Source: an uncultured Lachnospiraceae bacterium
Lineage (GTDB): Bacteria > Bacillota > Clostridia > Lachnospirales > Lachnospiraceae
Length of the DNA: 64,000 bases
Direction: 5' to 3'
Assembly (NCBI GenBank): GCA_910578405.1
Contig: CAJTQO010000009.1
Span: forward strand, 1 to 64,000
Positions within the stretch are counted from its first letter, which is position 1; the number at the start of each line of letters is the position of its first letter. This document shows, piece after piece, positions 27,525 to 36,579 of this stretch. The position numbers and the translations under genes are program-made. Below the pieces are notes generated by a model. The model worked only from the letters and a program-made list of their open reading frames with translations, made no database searches and was not told the DNA's origin.

Positions 27525-29270
27525 TTATTCCGTGATATCTGCATACATAAAGTACCAGTACCCGTAAGGGGAATGCCAGGAACCTGTGATTTTCCCGCTC
27601 TGCAGCCAGAAGTCATTGTAGTAAGCAACCGGGATGCATCCCGCTTCTTCCATCAGGATATCCTCTGCCTTGTGCAGCGCCTCAGAACGCTCTGCCGCAT
27701 CCAAAGTAGTCCTGGACACTTCCATTGCCGCATCGTATTCTGCATTCTTAAATTTACCGTCGTTGTTGCCGTTAGAGGAATAAAGCAAATCCAACATATT
27801 GGAAGGGTCGCTGTAATCGCCTACCCAGCCGTTACGGGATGCATCGTAGTCACCGTTGCGGCGCATTGGCGTAAAGCTTGCCCATTCCACAATATCCACG
27901 TTCACTTCCACGCCAAGCTCTGCCCATGCCTGCTGCAGATACTCTGCCACTACCTTATGGTATCCTGCGTCATTGGTAGAGTACGTAACGGTCGGGAAAC
28001 CTTCCCCGCCAGGATAGCCTGCTTCTTCCATAAGCCTCTTTGCTTCTTCCACATTCGCGTCATGCGCCGTTGTGTCAATGTATGGATTGCCGCCGTTTGC
28101 ATTGTCGATAAACTGGCTGCCGTCTGTGTCTATCCAGCCAGGCCCCATGAAATTGCTTGCCGCGCTGTATGTTCCCTGCATCAAAGTCCCTGCCACATAT
28201 TCACGGTCAATGGCAAGGCTTAACGCCTTACGCACCTTAGGATCTTTGAACGCCTCTTTATTATTATTCAGGCTTAAATAGTAAGTGCCGATAATCGGCT
28301 CCACATAAAACTCCGGATTTCCTTCCAGGGAAGGGATTTCCTCTGTAGGCACATCCTTAATCATCAATACCTCGCCCGTCTGGTATGCGCTGTAAGATGC
28401 ATTCGCGTCTTCAATCAGATTGAATTTAATCCCGTCCAGTTTAATGGCGGAAGCATTCCAGTAGTTCGGGTTTTTGCTCATCAGGATATAGGAACCCGGC
28501 ACCCAGTCCGAAATGTAGAACGGCCCGTTGGTAATATAAGTTTCTGCCGCAGTCGCCCACGCATCCCCGTTGGCTTCCACCGTCCCCTGCTGTACCGGGC
28601 TTAATGTTGCGAAGGCTGCCAAGCTGCCGAAATAAGGGCAAGGCGCATTCAACGTAACGGTCAGTGTCTTATCATCCGTCGCCACTACCTGAAGGGCGTC
28701 CAGATTGCCTTCAACCGCCTCTTTATACCCTGCCACCATGCCAAGCACGGTTTCCGCATAAGGCGCCGCTACCATCGGGTCACACACCCTTTTCCAGCTA
28801 TAGACAAAATCGTTTGCGTTCAAATCCGAACCGTCAGACCATTTTAAGCCATCCCGCAAATGGAACGTCCAGGTCAAGCCGTCTTCCGAAGTCTCCCAGC
28901 TCTCTGCCTGGCCCGGAGCCAGTTGCCCATCCTCGTTTACAATCAAAAGACATTCAAAGGAATGCAGCAGCATATTGCCGCCGTCCACCGCACTGTTTAA
29001 CGCAGGGTCGATGGTTTCCGGATCCGGCCCAATCTGCACAGACAGAATCTTCTCCCCGGCAGCCCCTGCCGGCGCTTCCGCCTGGCCTGCGCCATCGTCG
29101 GTATTGTCCGCAGCCGCATTGTCTGCAGAATCCTCTGCGGCATTGTCTGCCGCGCTGTCCGCAGCCGCATTGTCCGTCCCGGCATTGTTGCCGGAATTAC
29201 CGCCGCCGCAGGCTGTTACGCCAACTGCCATGGTTGCCGCAAGCAAGAGTGCTAATGCTCTCTTCTTCAT
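27525..29270 (-). CDS. oppA: oligopeptide ABC transporter substrate-binding lipoprotein
   Basis: A 581-residue SBP_bac_5 family lipoprotein. The signal peptide ends in a lipobox-like VTACGGG, with the lipidated Cys at about residue 21. A striking linker of Ala/Asp/Asn repeats follows (DNAAADSAADNAAEDSADNAA, about 30-70). The binding protein proper starts at about residue 78 (ILSVQIGPDPETIDPALNSA), with EDGLTWTFHLRDGLKWSDG and RKALSLAIDREYV as family marks. AGGAGG stands before the ATG. It is the last gene after oppBCDF, with a 130-base gap that holds TATAAT (near 29318), so it may also have its own promoter. It delivers peptides to OppBC. Confidence 0.95.
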   Translation of the reverse strand: MKKRALALLLAATMAVGVTACGGGNSGNNAGTDNAAADSAADNAAEDSADNAAADNTDDGAGQAEAPAGAAGEKILSVQIGPDPETIDPALNSAVDGGNMLLHSFECLLIVNEDGQLAPGQAESWETSEDGLTWTFHLRDGLKWSDGSDLNANDFVYSWKRVCDPMVAAPYAETVLGMVAGYKEAVEGNLDALQVVATDDKTLTVTLNAPCPYFGSLAAFATLSPVQQGTVEANGDAWATAAETYITNGPFYISDWVPGSYILMSKNPNYWNASAIKLDGIKFNLIEDANASYSAYQTGEVLMIKDVPTEEIPSLEGNPEFYVEPIIGTYYLSLNNNKEAFKDPKVRKALSLAIDREYVAGTLMQGTYSAASNFMGPGWIDTDGSQFIDNANGGNPYIDTTAHDANVEEAKRLMEEAGYPGGEGFPTVTYSTNDAGYHKVVAEYLQQAWAELGVEVNVDIVEWASFTPMRRNGDYDASRNGWVGDYSDPSNMLDLLYSSNGNNDGKFKNAEYDAAMEVSRTTLDAAERSEALHKAEDILMEEAGCIPVAYYNDFWLQSGKITGSWHSPYGYWYFMYADITE

Positions 29271-29401
29271 AATAAATCCTCCTCTTTAAAAAATGAAAAA
29301 TATGTGTAAAAAATCTATTATAAACATACAGACGGAATTCTCCACCTATATATGTTTATCTAAAAGAACAGTGAAACGCAGCATTTTTCCATCCGCGTCC
29401 A

Positions 29402-30391
29402 TCAACCCACCTGGTCAATATGGTGGCAGGCTGTAAAATGCCCCCGCTCCACTTCCGTCCACTGCGGCGCTTCCGCCGCGCACCTTTCATCCGCATAAGG
29501 GCATCTGGTTCGGAAACGGCACCCGGACGGCGGGTTTAACGGGCTTGGCACATCCCCTTCCAGCATAATCCGCTTGCTTTCCCTGGCTGTCTTCGGGTCG
29601 GCTATGGGAATTGCGCTAATCAGGCTCTTTGTATAAGGGTGCAGGGGCCTGGTCACTAATTCATAGCTTTCCGCCAGCTCCACCATCCTGCCCAGGTACA
29701 TAACCCCAATCCGGTTGGAAATATGCTTCACTGCCGAAAGGTCATGGGCAATAAACAAATAGGTCAGCCCCATCTGCGCCTGCAAATCCTCAAACATATT
29801 GATGACCTGCGCCTGGATGGAAACGTCTAACGCGGAAATAGGCTCGTCACAAACGATGAATTCCGGCCGGACCGCAAGCGCTCTGGCAATGCCTACCCTC
29901 TGGCGCTGCCCGCCCGAAAACTCATGAGGATAACGGTTGGCATGTTCAGAGTTAAGCCCTACCCGACGCAGCATCTCTATAATAATATCATATCTTTCCT
30001 TTTTGTCCGCTGCCATTTTATGGACGTCAATGGCTTCCCCCACAATATCCCCTACCGTCATGCGCGGATCGAGGCTGGCGTAAGGATCCTGGAATACAAT
30101 CTGCATCCGCTTCCGGTAAGGAAGCATATCCGCATATATTTTCTTCTCCACGTCAAAAATGACATCGCCGTCGTAAACAAAACGTCCGCCCGTCGGCTCA
30201 TACAGCCGCAGCAGCGTACGGCCCGTCGTGGTCTTCCCGCAGCCGGACTCCCCGACTAAGCCCAGGGTTTCCCCTCTTTCAATATAAAATGAAACATCAT
30301 CCACAGCCTGTATATATTTCTTCCTTTTCCCGTAGCCGCCGTCGGGAAAATATTGCTGTAAATGTTCTATCTGGACTAAATGCTCACTCAT
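29402..30391 (-). CDS. oppF: oligopeptide ABC transporter ATP-binding protein OppF
   Basis: This 329-residue ATPase is one half of the OppD/OppF pair powering peptide import. Walker A is GESGCGKTT (about 44), the signature is FSGGQRQR (about 160) and Walker B is FIVCDEPISALD. A C-terminal oligopeptide-transporter domain carries a conserved cysteine cluster (CRFRTRCPYADERCAAE). Its start overlaps the oppD stop by eight bases, indicating translational coupling. Confidence 0.95.
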   Translation of the reverse strand: MSEHLVQIEHLQQYFPDGGYGKRKKYIQAVDDVSFYIERGETLGLVGESGCGKTTTGRTLLRLYEPTGGRFVYDGDVIFDVEKKIYADMLPYRKRMQIVFQDPYASLDPRMTVGDIVGEAIDVHKMAADKKERYDIIIEMLRRVGLNSEHANRYPHEFSGGQRQRVGIARALAVRPEFIVCDEPISALDVSIQAQVINMFEDLQAQMGLTYLFIAHDLSAVKHISNRIGVMYLGRMVELAESYELVTRPLHPYTKSLISAIPIADPKTARESKRIMLEGDVPSPLNPPSGCRFRTRCPYADERCAAEAPQWTEVERGHFTACHHIDQVG

Positions 30392-31409
30392 TTGCGGCTC
30401 CTTTCTCCATCTCTTCCTTCTGGCACAGCCAGCACTGGGTGTAATGCACCCTCCCGAAGTTCGTAATTGGAGGCATCTCCCTTAAACATATTTTCATACA
30501 TTCCTCACACCGGGGCGCAAAGGGACAGCCCTTGGGCGGATTTAACATATCCACCGGAGCCCCTTCAATAGGCTTAAGTCTCTCATGCTCTTTCGTATCC
30601 ATCCTTGGAATTGAGCGAATCAGCCCTTTCGTATACTGATGTTTGGAATGGTAAAAGATATCGTCCGCCGTGCCGTATTCCACTATTTTCCCGGCATACA
30701 TAACCGCTATCCTCTCGCACATGCTGGCCACCACCCCAAGGTCGTGGGTAATCATAATAATCGCCATCCCCAGCTTATCTTTCAATTCCATCATCAGCTC
30801 CAGAATCTGCGCCTGAATCGTCACATCCAACGCCGTGGTCGGCTCATCCGCAATCAACAGCTTGGGCTCACAGGCTAACGCCATGGCAATCATAACCCTC
30901 TGGCGCATCCCGCCGGACAGCTCATGCGGGTACTGCTTTAACCTTTTTTCCGGCTCGTTAATCCCAACTAACTCCAGCAATTCCTTTGCCCGTTGTTTCA
31001 CCTGCGCCTTTTTCTTATCCGTATGGAGCAGGATTGCCTCCATAATCTGATTCCCTATGGTATAAACCGGATTTAAGCTCGTCATTGGATCCTGGAAAAT
31101 AATGGATATTTCATTTCCCCGGATTGCCCGCATTTCCCGGTCGGACATCTGATCTATCTGGTGATTGTTAAACATCAAACTCCCGCCAATCAGTTTGCCC
31201 GGATATGCCGTCAGGCCCATCAGGCTGTAAGCCGTCACCGACTTGCCGGAACCGCTCTCCCCCACAATCCCCAAAACTTCCCCTTCCCGCAAATGGATAG
31301 AAACGTCATTCAGCGCCTTTACCTCCCCCGCCGGGGTGAAGAAAGAAAGTCTTTCATTTTTTATATCCACAAGATACTCTGACATAATTCCCTCATTTCC
31401 GCACCGCAT
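30384..31409 (-). CDS. oppD: oligopeptide ABC transporter ATP-binding protein OppD
   Basis: The partner ATPase of OppF, up to 341 residues. Walker A is GESGSGKS, the signature is LSGGMRQRVM and Walker B is LLIADEPTTALDVT. The C-terminal cysteine cluster is CPFAPRCEECMKICL. Two starts are possible: 31409 has AGGAGG seven bases upstream, and the internal ATG at 31385 (MSEYLVDI) has GAGGG five bases upstream. I kept the longer one because its site is stronger. Confidence 0.94.
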   Translation of the reverse strand: MRCGNEGIMSEYLVDIKNERLSFFTPAGEVKALNDVSIHLREGEVLGIVGESGSGKSVTAYSLMGLTAYPGKLIGGSLMFNNHQIDQMSDREMRAIRGNEISIIFQDPMTSLNPVYTIGNQIMEAILLHTDKKKAQVKQRAKELLELVGINEPEKRLKQYPHELSGGMRQRVMIAMALACEPKLLIADEPTTALDVTIQAQILELMMELKDKLGMAIIMITHDLGVVASMCERIAVMYAGKIVEYGTADDIFYHSKHQYTKGLIRSIPRMDTKEHERLKPIEGAPVDMLNPPKGCPFAPRCEECMKICLREMPPITNFGRVHYTQCWLCQKEEMEKGAANE

Positions 31410-31420
31410 CCTGCGGCCTC

Positions 31421-32467
31421 CTAATTTTTCAATTTCGGGTCAAAGGCGTCCCGCAGCCCGTCGCCAAGCAGGTTAAAGCTTAAAATAATCAGGCTAATCA
31501 GGAGGGCCGGGATAAACAGCAGGTAAGGATACGTATTCATCCCATTGATTGCATCGCTGGCCAGACTTCCCAAAGACGGCAGCGGCACTGCCACGCCCAT
31601 GCCAAGAAAACTTAAAAAGCTTTCCGTAAAGATGGAAGACGGAATCTGCAGCGTAGTGGTGACAATCAGCGTGCCAATGCAGTTTGTCAGCAAATGCTTT
31701 TTAATAATCCTGCCATTCCCCACGCCAAGAGCCCTGGCTGCCGTCACATACTCGCTTTCCTTTAACATCAGCACCTGGCTTCTGACCATCCTGGCCATGC
31801 CGACCCAGTACAGAAGGGCAAATACAATAAAAATACTAATCAGATTCTCCCCTACAATGCCGACCCAGCCAAACCCAGCCACTTGTTTCAGGTTCTGCAG
31901 CGGCGCCTTTAAGGCAAAGGAAAGCAATACAATCAAAAGAATATCCGGCACCGTATAAATAATATCCACAATCCGCATCATCACCAAATCCACCCATCCG
32001 CCAAAAAACGCGGCAATGGAGCCATAGGCGGAACCGATAATCAAAATAATGCCTGTGGCGATTAGTCCGACCAAAAGGGAAATCCGGCTGCCCATCATTA
32101 CACGGATGGCATAGTCGCGCCCCATTTTGTCCGTCCCGAAAATATGGGGAAATACCTTTTCCCCGGCTTCTATTCTTGCCTGCTCCTCCTCGGAATACTC
32201 CATAGGCGCCAGGTTATTGGCCCCTTTCATCTGCTCTTTGTAAGAATAAGGATAGAAAAAAGGGACAATAAAGGAAAAAATCATTACCAGCAGAATCACC
32301 ACAATGCTGACCATCGCCACCTTATTTTTCAGCAGGCGGCGCATACCGTCTTTCCAGAAACTGACGCTCTCCCGCATAACCACCTGGCTTTGTTTCTCTT
32401 CCTCTGTCGCCGGAAGGAAATCTTCCGGACTAAGCTTTAACTGAAAACTAATCGGATTCTGTTTCAT
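31421..32467 (-). CDS. oppC: oligopeptide ABC transporter permease OppC
   Basis: A 348-residue inner-membrane permease. A cytoplasmic N-terminal extension of about 45 residues leads to the first membrane helix (KVAMVSIVVILLVMIFSFIVPF). An extracytoplasmic loop follows, then five more helices. The EAA-type coupling motif is EYVTAARALGVGNGRIIKKHLLTN (about 235-258). The C-terminal NLLGDGLRDAFDPKLKN is typical for OppC/DppC. It ends 11 bases before oppD. Confidence 0.95.
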   Translation of the reverse strand: MKQNPISFQLKLSPEDFLPATEEEKQSQVVMRESVSFWKDGMRRLLKNKVAMVSIVVILLVMIFSFIVPFFYPYSYKEQMKGANNLAPMEYSEEEQARIEAGEKVFPHIFGTDKMGRDYAIRVMMGSRISLLVGLIATGIILIIGSAYGSIAAFFGGWVDLVMMRIVDIIYTVPDILLIVLLSFALKAPLQNLKQVAGFGWVGIVGENLISIFIVFALLYWVGMARMVRSQVLMLKESEYVTAARALGVGNGRIIKKHLLTNCIGTLIVTTTLQIPSSIFTESFLSFLGMGVAVPLPSLGSLASDAINGMNTYPYLLFIPALLISLIILSFNLLGDGLRDAFDPKLKN

Positions 32468-32481
32468 GCCTGTTGCACTCC

Positions 32482-33399
32482 TTATTTTAACTTAATCCTG
32501 GGGTCCACAATTTTATAAACAATATCCACTGCCACATTCATAACGATAATAAGCGTCGCAAGGAAAATCGTCGTCCCCATAATCAGTGTATAGTCACGTC
32601 CGTTAATGGCGCTGATAAACTCTCCGCCCAACCCGGGAATTGTGAAAATCTTCTCCACCACAAAACTCCCCGTCACCGTATACGCCAGCATTGGCCCCAC
32701 ATAGGTAATCACCGGCAGCACCGCATTGCGCAGCGCATGTTTGAACAGCATCCTAAATCCGGAAACGCCTTTCGCCTTTGCCGTACGCATATAATCCTGC
32801 CCAAGCACATCCAGCATCGAAGAACGCATCAGCCGCATAATATATGCCGTAGGATAAAAGGAGAGGGCCATCACTGGCATTATGTAGTTCTTCCAGGAAG
32901 CCAGCCCCATGGTCGGCAGCAATTTTAGGTTTACCCCAAGGAAATACAAAAGCAGCGTGCAAATTACAAAGCTTGGCACCGCAATCCCGCAAGTGGCGAC
33001 CACGCTGATTAGGCTGTCCAAAAACTTCCCTCGCTTAAATGCCGCCATGCAGCCTAAGGGTATGCCGATAAGCAGGGAAGTCAGCACGGAAATCCCCCCG
33101 ACTCTGGCAGAAACCGGAAATTTCATCAAAATAATGGACATAACGGTACGGCCCCTCTGTTTTAAGCTGTCCCCAAAATCGCCGTGCAGGCTGTCCCACA
33201 TATACGTCAGATACTGCTGCAGCAGCGGTTTATCCAAGCCGTACTTTGCCTCCAGCGCCGCAGTCGCCTGAGGGCTAATCGCCTTCTCGGAAAGGAACGG
33301 CCCGCCCGGCACCATATTCATCAAAAAAAACGTAATGGTCGCAACCGCCCATATTGTAATAACCGCAAGGCCCAATCGTTTCGCAATATATTTTGGCAT
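32482..33399 (-). CDS. oppB: oligopeptide ABC transporter permease OppB
   Basis: A 305-residue permease and first gene of the opp operon. It begins with the standard N-terminus MPKYIAKRLGLAVITIWAVATITFFLMN. Six membrane helices and the coupling segment QDYMRTAKAKGVSGFRMLFKHALRN (about 205-229) are visible. Its tail is VDIVYKIVDPRIKLK. AAGGAG lies before the ATG. It forms the channel with OppC. Confidence 0.95.
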   Translation of the reverse strand: MPKYIAKRLGLAVITIWAVATITFFLMNMVPGGPFLSEKAISPQATAALEAKYGLDKPLLQQYLTYMWDSLHGDFGDSLKQRGRTVMSIILMKFPVSARVGGISVLTSLLIGIPLGCMAAFKRGKFLDSLISVVATCGIAVPSFVICTLLLYFLGVNLKLLPTMGLASWKNYIMPVMALSFYPTAYIMRLMRSSMLDVLGQDYMRTAKAKGVSGFRMLFKHALRNAVLPVITYVGPMLAYTVTGSFVVEKIFTIPGLGGEFISAINGRDYTLIMGTTIFLATLIIVMNVAVDIVYKIVDPRIKLK

Positions 33400-33880
33400 A
33401 TCAATTACTCCTTACTTTGTAAATTAAATTTTCCGGTTCCCCGTTTTCCAACCCGTTTCCAAACATAGAAACAGCGCCGCCAGACGCATACGCTCACAAA
33501 TAAATCTTTTTGATTCTTAATTTCGACTTTCTGCACTGAATGATTGGATCTGAATTTCCTATCGCCCCCAAACCAGGCTTGCGCCTCCCGCTTGTATATC
33601 CTTACGGAAATGCCAGTCCTGCTTCGTGCCGGCGCAAGGGAAAATTGACACTCAAATTTGATTAGAAATTGATAGTAAGAAAGAACGACAGTGTTTTCTT
33701 ACAGCAAACTTATCGTTCGCTTTAGCACGCTGCTATTTTACAAAATCAAACTATTCCTGTCAATGTTATTTTATATTTTTTTATTTATTTTTTATTATTT
33801 TTATACATTTTTTATATTTTGCCTTTTCTTTTCCGAAACTCCCCCTTCGCCTGACAGGCAGCCTGTACAAAAATTTGTAC
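33400..33880. other. divergent intergenic region between opp and the Ter block
   Basis: No gene is visible. It must hold the minus-strand opp promoter, which I could not pinpoint. A very AT-rich run lies at about 33760-33830, almost only T and A. It precedes the plus-strand promoter and could serve as an UP element or as bent DNA. A TTGACA at 33645-33650 has no good -10. Confidence 0.4.
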
Positions 33881-33909
33881 TTGCATATCCGTATCCGTTT
33901 CCCTATAAT
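33881..33909 (+). promoter_or_regulatory. promoter of the plus-strand Ter block
   Basis: TTGCAT (33881-33886) and TATAAT (33904-33909) are exactly 17 bases apart. The first start codon follows at 33958, behind AGGAGG. Confidence 0.8.
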
Positions 33910-33957
33910 AAGAAGCGGAGAGATTCATAACCGCAACATTTTAGGAGGTTTCAAATC

Positions 33958-34593
33958 ATGAACAGGAAAAAGATTCCCGCCTTGATACTGGCAGCGGCCG
34001 GAACTGCAATACTGCTGGCGACAGGCGGCGTATTTGCCGTAAATACCGTTTTTGCCGCGGAAGAAATATCGGAACTGGCAGACCATGCCATTTTGCAGGC
34101 GTCGATTGACAAAGAAATCCAGCCGGTATACAAAAGAATGTCTTACAATGACGCCGGGTGTACCCTGATGCTCCCCACCGGATATGTGGCCAGCCAGGAA
34201 ACCCCCGGCATGTATTTGTCCGAATACTATCCGCTGGATTCTTCCAATATTTACTATTCCGTATCGGAAAATATCGACACAGCGTCCCTGGAAACCGCCA
34301 TGGATTCCGAAGAATATAAGCAAACCGCCGAAGCGAAATTCAAAGAAACTTACGGAGAAGAAGCTTCCATCACCTCTTACCGGATGACAAAAACCGAGAG
34401 AAATGGCTGCCCTTCTTACCAAATCGAAATGTCCTGCCAGGTGGGCGATATGCAAATGGATCAGCTTGTCTATATTATTGCGGCAGATAAAGTTTATACC
34501 ATTACATACTCCCAGTCTGCAGATGACGAACGAATGGACGATTTTAAGAAAAGCTTAAACACCATCCAGGTTGTCTTTGACAAACAGGCTTAA
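33958..34593 (+). CDS. exported/anchored protein of the Ter region, unknown function
   Basis: This 211-residue protein has an N-terminal export segment: KK, a hydrophobic stretch ALILAAAGTAILLATGGVFA, and VFAAEE, which looks like a signal peptidase site. The mature part is about 175 residues (CTLMLPTGYVASQETPGMYL, DQLVYIIAADKVYTITYS, then DFKKSLNTIQVV). It has the look of the small PsbP/DcrB-like extracytoplasmic domains, but I cannot assign it firmly. It starts the plus-strand operon ahead of a TerD-domain gene, 13 bases from it. A role in envelope stress sensing is a guess from context. Confidence 0.75.
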   Translation: MNRKKIPALILAAAGTAILLATGGVFAVNTVFAAEEISELADHAILQASIDKEIQPVYKRMSYNDAGCTLMLPTGYVASQETPGMYLSEYYPLDSSNIYYSVSENIDTASLETAMDSEEYKQTAEAKFKETYGEEASITSYRMTKTERNGCPSYQIEMSCQVGDMQMDQLVYIIAADKVYTITYSQSADDERMDDFKKSLNTIQVVFDKQA

Positions 34594-34606
34594 TACAGGA
34601 GGACAG

Positions 34607-35506
34607 ATGTTTCCAATACCAATGCATACAAAAGGGACTATTGACTGCAATACCCTTCCATCCATCAACGATTCCCATATACAAGGGGCAAAAAATGCAC
34701 AGAATATTGAGTCTTTGAACCGCTCTTCCCAAAATGGGAACGTTGCGCATACGCAAACCATCCGGTCTGGCGCCGCTGGCGCGCCAGCGGCAAACACATC
34801 TTCCTATCCGGAAAGGGCCGGCGCTGCCGCCCCAGGCGCACGTTGCCCACGGAATCCGTCTTCTGCGTCCCATGCCGGGCGTTCGTTCCCTGATGCGCAT
34901 ATGTCAGACACCCAACCTGCCACTGCGCCGCTTTCCCCAAAAACAATCCCGCCCCTGCTCCATCCGGTACGCAAAGGGCAGAAAATGGCGCTTTTTACCG
35001 GACAGCCATCCCATGCCATCCATGCCTGCTTTGGCTGGAATGCCGGCAATCCGCAGTGCGATTTGGACGTTTCCGCTTTTCTGCTAAATGAAAACGGCAA
35101 AGTTCCAGACGACGCTTGGTTTGTCTTTTACGGTCAAACCGTCAGCCCGGACAAAAGCGTCACTTTCCACTCGGATGAGAAAACTGACCGGGAAAAAATT
35201 GCCATTCACTTTCCAAAACTGCACCCTTCCATCCGTAAAATCGTATTTGTCCTCACCATTAACGATGCGTTTGCAAAAAAGCTCCACTTCGGCATGATAA
35301 AGGACGCCTATCTGCGCATTCTGGACGCTGGGACAGAGGCGGAACTTGTCAGCTTCCGGATGGACGAATATTACTCCAACGTTATTTCCATGATGATTGG
35401 GGAGGTTTACCTTCACAACGGCATATGGAAATTCAATGCCATCGGAAACGGCGTGGCAAAAGACCTGGCCGGGCTATGCGGCCTTTATGGCGTAGAGGTT
35501 ACATAA
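34607..35506 (+). CDS. TerD-domain protein with long disordered N-terminus
   Basis: A 299-residue protein. Residues 1-120 are low-complexity (Ser/Pro/Ala/Asn/His-rich, for example AAGAPAANTSSY), with no counterpart in ordinary TerD proteins. A TerD domain follows from about residue 122 (HPVRKGQKMALF, CDLDVSAFLLNENGKVP, then MIGEVYLHNGIWKFNAIGNG). The Ca2+-binding HxGDN-TG-GxGDDE segment of normal TerD is replaced by SVTFHSDEKTDREKIAI, so calcium binding at that site is probably lost or altered. I chose the ATG at 34607, four bases behind AGGAGG; a TTG at 34571 inside the previous gene is unlikely. Confidence 0.88.
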   Translation: MFPIPMHTKGTIDCNTLPSINDSHIQGAKNAQNIESLNRSSQNGNVAHTQTIRSGAAGAPAANTSSYPERAGAAAPGARCPRNPSSASHAGRSFPDAHMSDTQPATAPLSPKTIPPLLHPVRKGQKMALFTGQPSHAIHACFGWNAGNPQCDLDVSAFLLNENGKVPDDAWFVFYGQTVSPDKSVTFHSDEKTDREKIAIHFPKLHPSIRKIVFVLTINDAFAKKLHFGMIKDAYLRILDAGTEAELVSFRMDEYYSNVISMMIGEVYLHNGIWKFNAIGNGVAKDLAGLCGLYGVEVT

Positions 35507-35563
35507 CCCCTTCCAGCCCTGATAAGAGACGATGGCTCCATCCCCATATCCCTTCCGTTTTCT

Positions 35564-35592
35564 CTGGCGCCGTTTTTTCATGCCGGCGCCAG
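35564..35592. other. perfect hairpin between TerD-like gene and AIM24 gene
   Basis: CTGGCGCCG (35564-35572) pairs perfectly with CGGCGCCAG (35584-35592). The T-run lies inside the loop rather than behind the stem, so it is not a normal terminator. It could damp transcription or protect the mRNA end. The rest of 35507-35724 shows no gene. Confidence 0.5.
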
Positions 35593-35724
35593 GCAAACGC
35601 TTAATAAAGAGGATGGCTATCGGCCAGAACCCACAACGATACAATTAGCATACGCAAAACCCCGCGGAAAAACGGCAGCGGATGCTGATTTACTTATCCC
35701 CCGGACGGAATAGGAGAAGAAAAT

Positions 35725-36432
35725 ATGCTAACATTTGAAACAGTCAATGAACTCACCTTAAAAGTCACATGCCGCGGAAACGATGTCCTTTTTACAAAAG
35801 CCGGTTCCTTTATAGCAGGAAACAGCCCCGGCGGCAAAAACTACAAATTTGAAAAACTCCTGCTTGGCCCCCAAAACAATTTCGGACAGGCTGCCCTGGG
35901 CTCCCTGCTTAGGCGCGTCACAGGAGAAAACCTGCCTTTGATGAAAGTCACCTTTGGCGGCGATTCCGTAACCTACTATGCGGATTACGGCCAGCATGTA
36001 CTCATTTATAAACTGGCCATGGGCGAAACCATATCCGTGGAATCGGAAAACATACTGGCCTTTACCCAGGACTGCGATTACAGCGTCCGTTTCATCGGAT
36101 GCGGCGTTATTTCCCAAAAGGGACTGGCCACTTCCACCCTTACCGCAACCGGAGGCAACGCCTATGTCGCCATCCTGGCCAACGGCAACCCCATTGTCTT
36201 AAGCAATATCCAAAGCCGGGACACCATATCCGTAGACCCGGACGCCGTAATCTGCTGGATGAGCCAATCCGGCTACTGCGACCCGCAGATTAAAACCGAC
36301 CTGTCCTGGAAAAATCTTATCGGCCAAGCATCCGGCGAATCCTATGCCTTCGAATGGAGCGGGAACCAGCCGGTATCCGTTATTATGCAGCCCTCCGAAC
36401 GCCGGGGCGGCATCCGCGTCAGCATGGACTAA
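35725..36432 (+). CDS. AIM24 family protein
   Basis: A 235-residue double-stranded beta-helix protein of the AIM24/TIGR00266 family, often found with TerD genes in bacteria. Segments such as VTYYADYGQHVLIYKLAMGETISVES, GLATSTLTATGGNAYVAILANGNPIVL and DTISVDPDAVICWM are typical. The biochemical role is unknown; association with membrane or envelope stress operons is the usual context. AGGAG precedes the ATG, and a terminator follows 40 bases after the stop. It sits between a TerD-like gene and a TPR gene in the plus-strand block. Confidence 0.9.
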   Translation: MLTFETVNELTLKVTCRGNDVLFTKAGSFIAGNSPGGKNYKFEKLLLGPQNNFGQAALGSLLRRVTGENLPLMKVTFGGDSVTYYADYGQHVLIYKLAMGETISVESENILAFTQDCDYSVRFIGCGVISQKGLATSTLTATGGNAYVAILANGNPIVLSNIQSRDTISVDPDAVICWMSQSGYCDPQIKTDLSWKNLIGQASGESYAFEWSGNQPVSVIMQPSERRGGIRVSMD

Positions 36433-36472
36433 AAACGAAGGGACGGTGCCGCCAGAGCATTAAGTTAAGCTT

Positions 36473-36496
36473 TCCGGCGCGGCGCCGGATATTTTT
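36473..36496 (+). terminator. terminator after the AIM24 gene
   Basis: TCCGGCG-CGG-CGCCGGA followed by TATTTTT. The three-base loop and GC-rich stem make it strong. Confidence 0.85.
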
Positions 36497-36579
36497 CTGC
36501 CAGGGATTTTTCTCAATGCAATATTTCATTGAAGATGCATTCTAAAATTGGAATTGAAAGCATTTAGCATTTGGAATTC

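Noticed and set aside
33645..33674. TTGACA as plus-strand promoter
   Set aside because: No acceptable -10 follows at 16-18 bases, while the pair at 33881-33909 is far better placed.
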